60,699 nucleotides of DNA from Pantanalinema sp. GBBB05 (GTDB lineage Bacteria; Cyanobacteriota; Cyanobacteriia; Leptolyngbyales; Leptolyngbyaceae): the NCBI GenBank assembly GCA_016743235.1, contig VRZD01000041.1, positions 1-60,699 on the forward strand. The letters run 5' to 3'. The position numbers and the translations under genes are program-made. The notes under the pieces are model-generated. The model saw only the letters and a program-made list of their open reading frames with translations, made no database searches and had not been told where the DNA came from. Positions 1 through 6,446 of the stretch are shown here, one piece after another. Positions within the stretch are counted from its first letter, which is position 1, and each line of letters begins with the position of its first letter.

Positions 1-1
1 C

Positions 2-97
2 AAAGTGATAGATGAACAATTCAACACGATTGCCATTCGACGGCAGCGATTTCATGGGGATTGGAACTATCAAATTAGCCCTAGAAAAACCGCTTAA
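2..97 (+). pseudogene. ISAzo13-family transposase, C-terminal fragment (cut by window edge)
   Basis: Frame 2 reads about 31 residues to a TAA stop and contains FHGDWNYQISPR. From family knowledge, ISAzo13-type transposases usually end in a very similar F/H-H-x-x-WNY-x-I-x-P motif. Only the 3' end is inside the window, so I cannot tell whether the element is intact. Its stop codon overlaps the stop of the convergent HlyD gene by about 3 bp, so the element or its remnant abuts the export operon directly. The identification rests on one short motif. Confidence 0.5.
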
Positions 98-1521
98 TTG
101 TTCAACTTATTTTTACAGACTTCCTTAAAGGGATCGAGCAGGAAGTCAATAATCCGGCGTTGTCGCACAATCACCTCAGCCGTTGCCGTCTGACCGGGCG
201 TTAAAGCAATCCGTTTATCTCCCGTTTGCAGATAAGGCTGATTTAACTGCACTTCTATGTCAAAGGTTTGGATATTTCCTTGGGGTGTTTCCGTCGATTT
301 AGAATTGGGCGCAATCCAGGCAACCCGACCTTCAACAATGCCATAGTCTTGAAACGGGTAGGCATCAAACTTCAGCTTGACGGGCATTCCCACCTTGAGA
401 AACCCACTCTCTCGACTACTCATGGTAGCTCGTAGCACCAGGGGCACATGCTCAGGCGCAATTTGAGCCACCAGTTGCCCCGGCTGCACTACGGCTCCCG
501 GTCGGTCAATGGGTAATTGAAATAAAGTGCCCGCGATCGGCGATCGAATCGCCCGTTGTTTTAGTTGAAACTTCAGTGCCTCAATTTGTTTCTTGGTTTG
601 ATTAATGTCACCTTGCACAGCCGCCATTTGCGACTCAATTTCCCTCGCTTGTCGGTTAGTCTCTAGCAGCGTCAATTCCTGGTTACGCACCGCTCCTTGA
701 TATTGATTCTGTCGAGCTTGAATCTGAGCTTCCGCCTGTTGCACTTCCGAATCTGCTTGGGTCAAATCGCGTCTGGCATCATCCACGGCCCGCTTAACGG
801 CTACAAGCTGCACCTCGGAAACCACACCTTCATTCACTAATCCCTGATAGCGCTCGACTTCTTTCAGTTCCCTTGCTAACCGCTCCTGGGCTAGCTGACG
901 CATGGTTTTACCATGACTCAATCGCTGCTGGATCTCATTTACTTCCGCCAATTGCGCTGCTGATTCAGCCTGCCCCTGCTGGCGTTGCGCCTGAATCGTC
1001 ACACCTTGCAGCTGAGTTTTCATCAACTGCAATTGAGTCAGCCGATTCAATTCTCCTTCCAGTTTTGCTTGCGCCTGTTGTAAGTCAGTTGTGGTCAATT
1101 GAGATTCCAGTTCAACCAACACCTGTCCAGCCTTCAGCGTTTGACCTTCTTTAACTTTAATGTCAGACACTTCTCCCGCCACTGGCGCATCTAATTTATA
1201 CGTTTTCCCTTTCGGTTCTAACTGCCCTCGGGCACTGCCCACTTCATCCACCTTCGACAGCATCGCCCACGGCAACACGATCGCGGCAAATACCACTAGC
1301 AAATACAGCAATCCCCGCGTCCAGAGGCGCGGCATCGTATCCATCGTTTCTCGCGTCAAGGAAGACCACTCATCCCTAACATCCGCTGGACTGGATGAGG
1401 GCGATCGCGGCTCTAGATCGGTTTCTAACATGGTTGTGCCACTGTGCCCATCGTGGTCAGCACTATGGTGATGATGACCATTGTGGGGAAACTGATTCGA
1501 TGAATTTGTGGCATTTGGCAT
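94..1521 (-). CDS. HlyD-family periplasmic adaptor of a type I secretion system
   Basis: Membrane-fusion protein that would link the inner-membrane ABC exporter just upstream to an outer-membrane channel. A His-rich N-terminus (HNGHHHHSADHDGH) precedes one membrane segment at about residues 68-90. A biotinyl-lipoyl half-motif follows (APVAGEVSDIKVKEGQTL). Next come long coiled-coil helices rich in Q/E/A (about 150-320), the second lipoyl half (AIRSPIAGTLFQL) and a beta-barrel region. The length of 475 aa is typical. An upstream GTG at 1536 is in frame, but the ATG at 1521 has a GAGGGAG Shine-Dalgarno seven bases away, so I chose it. It lies downstream of the C39 ABC gene on the same strand, separated by 281 bp holding a palindromic repeat. 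The His-rich tail may bind metal; that is inference. Confidence 0.9.
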   Translation of the reverse strand: MPNATNSSNQFPHNGHHHHSADHDGHSGTTMLETDLEPRSPSSSPADVRDEWSSLTRETMDTMPRLWTRGLLYLLVVFAAIVLPWAMLSKVDEVGSARGQLEPKGKTYKLDAPVAGEVSDIKVKEGQTLKAGQVLVELESQLTTTDLQQAQAKLEGELNRLTQLQLMKTQLQGVTIQAQRQQGQAESAAQLAEVNEIQQRLSHGKTMRQLAQERLARELKEVERYQGLVNEGVVSEVQLVAVKRAVDDARRDLTQADSEVQQAEAQIQARQNQYQGAVRNQELTLLETNRQAREIESQMAAVQGDINQTKKQIEALKFQLKQRAIRSPIAGTLFQLPIDRPGAVVQPGQLVAQIAPEHVPLVLRATMSSRESGFLKVGMPVKLKFDAYPFQDYGIVEGRVAWIAPNSKSTETPQGNIQTFDIEVQLNQPYLQTGDKRIALTPGQTATAEVIVRQRRIIDFLLDPFKEVCKNKLNN

Positions 1522-1590
1522 TGTGATCTCCCTCACTCTGAGTACTTATGGTGTAAACACAAGTCTGAGAAACGTTGAAACGCTGCATTC

Positions 1591-1663
1591 GATCCCCCAA
1601 CCCCCTTAAAAAGGGGGCTTCAGCTTTCAAAGTCCCCCTTTTTAAGGGGGATTTAGGGGGATC
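1591..1663. repeat. Nested palindromic intergenic repeat (REP/MITE-like)
   Basis: The outer arms are GATCCCCC and GGGGGATC. The inner arms are CCCCCTTAAAAAGGGGG and CCCCCTTTTTAAGGGGG, themselves near palindromes, around a loop of about 16 nt. The structure can fold on either strand. It sits between the ABC exporter and HlyD genes of one operon, so it could act as a processing or attenuation element in the transcript. Elements of this look are common in cyanobacterial intergenic DNA (family knowledge). No second copy is visible in the window. Confidence 0.75.
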
Positions 1664-1802
1664 TAGAGTGTTGAACGCATGCGTCAAGCACTTGTGTGTA
1701 CACGGTAGCCAAGCATTGAGGGGCTAGAGGAGCAGCATGCCGAAGTTTCAGGTTGTAAAGAAGATGAGTATTCACGGTAGTACAGAGATGATATTGGTTG
1801 AC

Positions 1803-4589
1803 TTAACTCAGGGTGGTTAACTGTTGCTGGTTTAAGTAAAAGTAATGACCTCGTTTTGCCATCAGTTGCTCGTGTGTGCCCTGTTCTACCAGCACCCCCC
1901 GATCGAGCACCAGAATCAAATCCGCGTTACGAACAGTGGAAAGGCGATGGGCAATAATGACCGTCGTGCGATTTTTGGCGATCGTGCCCATATTCGTTTG
2001 AATAATCCGTTCCGATTCCGCATCCAGGTTACTCGTGGCTTCATCCAGAATCAGTAAGCGTGGATTGCCTAATAGAGCACGGGCGATCGCCAACCGCTGC
2101 CGTTGTCCCCCAGACAGCATGCCTCCCGCTTCCCCGATCTGAGTTTCATAACCCATTGGCAGGTCTTGGATGAAGCTATCTGCTCCGGCCTGCCGAGCCG
2201 CTTCCATCACGTCTGCTAATTTAGCCGTGGGATGAGCCATGCTCATGTTGTCGCGAATGGTGCCACCAAACAAAAACGTATCTTGATCGACTACACCAAT
2301 TTGCTGCCGTAAGGATGGCAAGGAAACGCAGGTGATGTCATAGCCATCAATCAGGATTTTGCCTTCAGTGGGCGGATACAGACCCAGGAGTAATTTAGAA
2401 ATCGTCGTTTTGCCAGAACCGCTTCGTCCCACCAGCGCCACGGTCTGACCCGGTGCCACCTCAAAGCTGACATTTTCTAGAGTGTTGGTTTCACTTTCGG
2501 GATGGTAGCGAAAGGTAACCTGCTCAAACCGAATCTGACCCCGAATTGGTGGCAAAATTTGGCGGGATTGATGTTTTAGATCTTCCTCTGGTTCAGCTTC
2601 CATCACATCATCAATGCGTTCAACCGAAATAATTACTTCTTGCAACTGATTCCATAACTCGATCAAGCGTTGAAACGGCTGAATTACATACGCCAGCAGC
2701 ATGTTGAACGCCACCAGTTGACCGATCGTCAGTTGGTTGTTAATGACTTGCCAAGCGCCAAACCACAGTAAAGCGGCTGTTGCTACGGCTTCGATCGTGG
2801 AACTGAAGACTAACAACAGGGTATTGATCACCTGTCCAGAAAAGGTCATCTTCAGCGACTTGTTGAACAGTTCCTCCCAATGCCACCGCACTGTCCGTTC
2901 GATCGCCATTGATTTAATCGTCCGAATGCCAGTAAACGATTCGATCAAGTAACTACTTTCAACGGCATAGGTATTAAAAATCTTGCGAGAAATCCGTTGC
3001 AGAAAGGGCGTGGCCACCAGTGCCAGCAGCACAAACGGCGGAATCACCACTAACACCAGCAACCCCATCTGCCAGCTATACCAGAACATTAAGCCCAGGT
3101 AGACAAACGAGGTCAGCAAATCCAGCCCGATCGACAATGATTGTCCGGCCAGAAACCGCTGAATTTTATGATTCTCCTGCACCCGCGAAATAATATCTCC
3201 CACATAGCGGGATTCAAAAAAGTTCAACGGCAAGCGAAAGGCATGATTGATAAAGCCGACAATCAACGCCAGATCAATTCGATTCGCCGTATGGAACAAG
3301 AGATACTGCCGCAATCCAGTCATGGCGACCCGGAACAACCCAAAGATCAGCAATCCTAAGCCGATCGTCATCAGTGTCAGTCCACTACGCTGCACCACGA
3401 CTCGATCTAACAGGAGTTGTGTCAGTAACGGAGTAACTAACCCAAACACCTGAATCAAGAGTGATGCCAGCACCACCTCAAATAGCACCACACTATGCGG
3501 TTTAACTAATTCAAAGAACCGCCAAAAGTTACTATCGGCTTCCTCGGCATCCTTCAGGAACACCGTCGGTTGGAGCAGTAACGCATAGCCTGTCCAATCG
3601 GCATTAAACGCTGCATGGGTGAGCGATCGCTGCCCAATTGCCGGATCAACGACAATCACCCGATCGCCGGTAATCTTGTAAACCACGATGTAATGGTTGC
3701 CCTGCCAATGCACGATCGCCGGTAACGTTTGTCTAGCTAAACTCTGCAAATCCGCTTTAATCGGACGGGTAGAAAACCCCATACTTTCCGCCGCTGTCGC
3801 TAACCCCCGTAGGGAAGAACCATTGCGATCGACGTTCGCCAGATCCCGCAAGCGGTTGATACTAAAACGTTTACCCCAGTAACGCCCGATCATCACCAAG
3901 CAAGCCGCGCCACAGTCAGAGGCACTTTGCTGCGCATAGGCGGGATAACGCTGGACAATTTGCTGCCACCACTGACCCACTTTCACCTGAGGACTGGGAA
4001 AGTAGGGTTTCTGCCGTGGCTTTTGAGTAGAACGGGGCGGGTTAGAGGGTAAGGTGGTCGAACTCGAATGGATAGGGTGCGATCGTGATCGCCGACCTAA
4101 ATCTGGCTGATCACGGGGGCTGGCAGCAGGAGTAGTAACATCCTCAACGCTGGCTGGTGCGGTTAATTGAGCCTCCCAACGCTGGGCTTGCTGATACAGG
4201 TGCGATCGGATTTGGGGATGGCGCTGGATCAGGGATTGCAGGCAGCGATCGGGCAAGAAAGCGAGCTGGAGATGCAGCGAGGCTCTGGCTTTGTAAGGTT
4301 GAAACTGGGTGTCTGGAAACAGCGTTAATGCTCCAAAGGCTTGTCCGGAAGCGAAGGAGGCAATCAGATCATCGTTAAGATGTAGCAGTCGTACCTTGCC
4401 CTCCAGCACCAGCCAAAGTCCTGGTACGGCGTGATCAGATTGCCAAAACGCCTGACCCACCGGAGGTTCTAAAATTTCCAGTGCTTGAACACACTCAGAT
4501 AGGTCTGTAGTCGACAGCGATTGCCCTAACACCTCAGCCAACCGCTGAGCCACATCATCTTCAGACAATACAGAGGGGGATTGAGCCAT
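1803..4589 (-). CDS. Peptidase-domain ABC exporter (C39 bacteriocin-type) with N-terminal cyclic-nucleotide-like domain
   Basis: Inner-membrane ATP-driven exporter that should cleave a double-glycine leader and export the peptide. Domains: a Crp/cNMP-like beta-barrel (about 40-135); a low-complexity linker; a C39 cysteine peptidase with Gln220, Cys226 (SASDCGAAC), His299 (GNHY) and Asp315 (VVDPA), so the triad looks complete; an exporter membrane domain with about six helices (360-640); and an ATPase with Walker A GRSGSGKTT at 721, LSGGQ at 825 and Walker B LLILDE at 845. This order resembles HetC-type exporters of cyanobacteria. The HTH gene starts 6 bp upstream and HlyD follows, so the three look co-transcribed. 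No convincing double-glycine substrate is encoded next to it. Confidence 0.93.
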   Translation of the reverse strand: MAQSPSVLSEDDVAQRLAEVLGQSLSTTDLSECVQALEILEPPVGQAFWQSDHAVPGLWLVLEGKVRLLHLNDDLIASFASGQAFGALTLFPDTQFQPYKARASLHLQLAFLPDRCLQSLIQRHPQIRSHLYQQAQRWEAQLTAPASVEDVTTPAASPRDQPDLGRRSRSHPIHSSSTTLPSNPPRSTQKPRQKPYFPSPQVKVGQWWQQIVQRYPAYAQQSASDCGAACLVMIGRYWGKRFSINRLRDLANVDRNGSSLRGLATAAESMGFSTRPIKADLQSLARQTLPAIVHWQGNHYIVVYKITGDRVIVVDPAIGQRSLTHAAFNADWTGYALLLQPTVFLKDAEEADSNFWRFFELVKPHSVVLFEVVLASLLIQVFGLVTPLLTQLLLDRVVVQRSGLTLMTIGLGLLIFGLFRVAMTGLRQYLLFHTANRIDLALIVGFINHAFRLPLNFFESRYVGDIISRVQENHKIQRFLAGQSLSIGLDLLTSFVYLGLMFWYSWQMGLLVLVVIPPFVLLALVATPFLQRISRKIFNTYAVESSYLIESFTGIRTIKSMAIERTVRWHWEELFNKSLKMTFSGQVINTLLLVFSSTIEAVATAALLWFGAWQVINNQLTIGQLVAFNMLLAYVIQPFQRLIELWNQLQEVIISVERIDDVMEAEPEEDLKHQSRQILPPIRGQIRFEQVTFRYHPESETNTLENVSFEVAPGQTVALVGRSGSGKTTISKLLLGLYPPTEGKILIDGYDITCVSLPSLRQQIGVVDQDTFLFGGTIRDNMSMAHPTAKLADVMEAARQAGADSFIQDLPMGYETQIGEAGGMLSGGQRQRLAIARALLGNPRLLILDEATSNLDAESERIIQTNMGTIAKNRTTVIIAHRLSTVRNADLILVLDRGVLVEQGTHEQLMAKRGHYFYLNQQQLTTLS

Positions 4590-4595
4590 AGGAGA

Positions 4596-5153
4596 TTAGG
4601 GACGAACCTCGATCGGATTAATTAGCAGCAGATCCGGCAATGCCATCGGTTGCAAGTCCCGAATTTCAATCTCAACCGCTTTCGGTGCCACCGCACCTTC
4701 TGCGACTGGAGTTGGTTGCGATCGCGTCGATAGCCCCATTTTTTTCAGCAAGCGATTGATATGGCGATCGCTGACCTCAATCTCAAATTCACTCGCCAAA
4801 TGTTTGCTTAACCAGCCAGCCGTCCACCGCTTAAAGGGATATCCATAGATTTGGGGACTGTGGCTAACTAACTCTTTTAGCCGCTCCAGATAATGCTGAT
4901 TGATGGTTTGAGGTCGCCCGATCGGATGCTCCTGCCAGTGGTGCGCCTTTCCTTCCTGAGCCATTCTGATCCAGTAACGCGCGGTATCCTGCGAACAACC
5001 GAGCTGAGTACAAATTTGCGTTTGGGATACTCCAGTGTCAGCTAACAGCATAATTTCCATCCGCCGCCGATGTTCTGGTCGCATCTCTGTCTGCATCTGT
5101 TTCAGCAACAATTTGCGCTGAAACGGCGTTAAGAATTGATGCTGATTGTCCAT
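4596..5153 (-). CDS. IS630-type helix-turn-helix protein, probably a domesticated regulator
   Basis: A small DNA-binding protein. The first half is a homeodomain-like HTH (VSQTQICTQLGCSQDTARYW). The second half is a winged HTH of the type at the N-terminus of IS630/Tc1 transposases (WTAGWLSKHL through VSDRHINRLLKKMGLS). The DDE catalytic domain is absent: the ORF ends in a short unrelated tail after about 185 aa. The upstream in-frame codon at 5171 is TTG; the ATG at 5153 has GGAGAG upstream and is preferred. The gene ends 6 bp before the ABC exporter start, implying co-transcription. A regulatory role in the export operon is inferred from position. A plain transposase remnant is the alternative, but the clean ORF and tight spacing argue against it. 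Confidence 0.75.
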   Translation of the reverse strand: MDNQHQFLTPFQRKLLLKQMQTEMRPEHRRRMEIMLLADTGVSQTQICTQLGCSQDTARYWIRMAQEGKAHHWQEHPIGRPQTINQHYLERLKELVSHSPQIYGYPFKRWTAGWLSKHLASEFEIEVSDRHINRLLKKMGLSTRSQPTPVAEGAVAPKAVEIEIRDLQPMALPDLLLINPIEVRP

Positions 5154-5312
5154 GACGATCCATCTCTCCAACTCTGATCAAGCATTCGCTGCCAAAAAAT
5201 CATGGTTTTAGTGATGAGTTCAAGCCTCATTAGATGCAATGATCTACAGGTTTTACTGGGTTCCGCTGGCACGATCGCCAGCAACGGTTTGTAGCCAAAC
5301 GGAACTAAGCCA

Positions 5313-5382
5313 GACAGGGCGCCTGTCTCGCGGTAGCCGGGGTAGCTCAACCCAACGTTATCAAACCCCAGCGCGGCTACCC
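5313..5382. repeat. Clustered hairpins upstream of the export operon
   Basis: AGACAGG-GCG-CCTGTCT (5313-5329) is a perfect 7-bp hairpin. Just after it, GGTAGCC (5333-5339) pairs with GGCTACC (5376-5382), with further GGGGT/ACCCC pairing inside. The block lies between the export operon and the 21-bp tandem array. It may be a small palindromic element or a terminator-like barrier. No function can be assigned. Confidence 0.45.
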
Positions 5383-5450
5383 TCTATCTGTTGTCATAGC
5401 TATTGCTTCATCCTGTTACTTCCAGGTTTGTGACTTCTGTAACTGCGATC

Positions 5451-5639
5451 GTGACTTACGCGCAAGTTGTAGTTACTTACGTTCAAGCTGTAGTGACTTA
5501 CGCGCAAGTTGTAGTTACTTACGTTCAAGCTGTCCTTACTTACGTTCAAGCTGTCCTTACTTATGCTCAAGCCGTCCTTACTTACGATGAAGCTGTAGTT
5601 ACTTACGTTAAAGCTGTAGTTACTTACGTTAAAGCTCCA
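5451..5639. repeat. 21-bp tandem repeat array, nine units
   Basis: Nine contiguous 21-bp units with consensus near GTTACTTACGTTCAAGCTGTA. They begin at 5451, 5472, 5493, 5514, 5535, 5556, 5577, 5598 and 5619, and a degenerate tenth lies at 5430. Units 1 and 3 are identical, and units 2 and 4 nearly so, suggesting duplication of a 42-bp pair. The unit length is a multiple of three and contains no stop in several frames, so both strands carry artefactual heptapeptide ORFs. The period equals two helical turns, so a protein bound to each unit would sit on one face of the DNA. The array lies between the divergent export operon and the NLR-like gene. Confidence 0.9.
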
Positions 5640-5855
5640 GTAAAGATCACAATTTTTTGGTTGGCATCCTGGGCTGAATATGTATCGGTCGATCACCCGT
5701 CGATCGCGGGGCAGAAATGAGCGATCGCTCTCTATATGGTTCATCAGGTTTAGAACTTTAAGGCTCTAGCAAAAGGAATGGTAAAGTTTCCGGCTATATA
5801 GGGAATTCTTTTGGTAAGAAAGATATAGCCTGACGCTCAACTTCACCTTAAACCT

Positions 5856-6329
5856 ATGCTGGAAACGATTACGCTGGCTTTAGCAACCCCGATCGCTAAA
5901 ATCATTCTGGATAAGCTGTACGAGGGTGTGGGAAGTAAATTAGGCGAAAAGGTGGTGGAAGCAGCGGCTGCACCGATTCAGAAGTTAGGACAGGTGGTGT
6001 GGGATCGCTGCTTTAAGGGCAAGCCAGGGACGGATAAACTGCTGGATCAGGCGGCAAAAGGTTCAGAACCTGAGCTAAAGCAAGTGCAGAACTATTTGCT
6101 GAAGGAGATGGAAAATCCTGAGTTTGTGGCAATGGTGAAGCCGATCGCTGAGGAAATCCATCAGGTATTTGTGCGCATGGATGATGTAACTGCCGAGAAT
6201 GTGCAGCAGAATGCAGGGGACGGGTTTCAAAATATTGGAACTCAAGGCCCAATTCTGCAAGGGATTAAAGATTCACCGATTACTTTCACAACGAACAATA
6301 ACTACTACGGGGACAAACCGAACGATTGA
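5856..6329 (+). CDS. N-terminal domain of an NLR-like (NB-ARC/TPR) protein, ended by an in-frame TGA
   Basis: 157 aa: an alpha-helical amphipathic start (LATPIAKIILDKLYEGVGSK), then a short linker rich in T/N/Y (ITFTTNNNYYGDKP). Cyanobacterial NB-ARC/TPR proteins often carry such a linker between an N-terminal effector or adaptor domain and the NTPase (family knowledge). The stop TGA at 6327-6329 is followed in the same frame, with no further stop, by the rest of the NTPase. The gene therefore looks like the first part of one 918-codon gene. The ATG at 5856 is the first Met; no clear Shine-Dalgarno is seen. Function unknown; it would be the signalling or adaptor part of the NLR. Confidence 0.7.
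   Translation: MLETITLALATPIAKIILDKLYEGVGSKLGEKVVEAAAAPIQKLGQVVWDRCFKGKPGTDKLLDQAAKGSEPELKQVQNYLLKEMENPEFVAMVKPIAEEIHQVFVRMDDVTAENVQQNAGDGFQNIGTQGPILQGIKDSPITFTTNNNYYGDKPND
6327..6329 (+). other. In-frame TGA splitting the NLR-like gene
   Basis: The codons before (PND) and after (LEPPGEARAKK...VRYERNLYFTGR) lie in one frame, and the downstream codons encode the conserved segment that precedes the NB-ARC P-loop. No ATG, GTG or TTG occurs in frame between this stop and 6447, so the VRYERNLYFTGR segment can only be translated by reading through the TGA or by starting at CTG 6330. It is a nonsense mutation, a leaky stop (the context is TGA-C) or a sequencing error. Confidence 0.85.
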
Positions 6330-6446
6330 CTGGAGCCGCCCGGAGAGGCACGGGCAAAGAAAAGTACCCCACCATTCCAGGTTCGTTATGAGCGTAATCT
6401 CTATTTCACGGGTCGATCGCAGGTACTCCAAGATCTGCACAGCGCC

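Noticed and set aside
5451..5639. Possible CRISPR array
   Set aside because: Units are contiguous 21-mers with no unique spacers, and no cas gene is near.
5400..5744. ORFs on both strands over the 21-bp array (heptapeptide repeats)
   Set aside because: They exist on both strands because the 21-bp unit lacks stops. Neither has a ribosome-binding site or non-repeat protein-like sequence.
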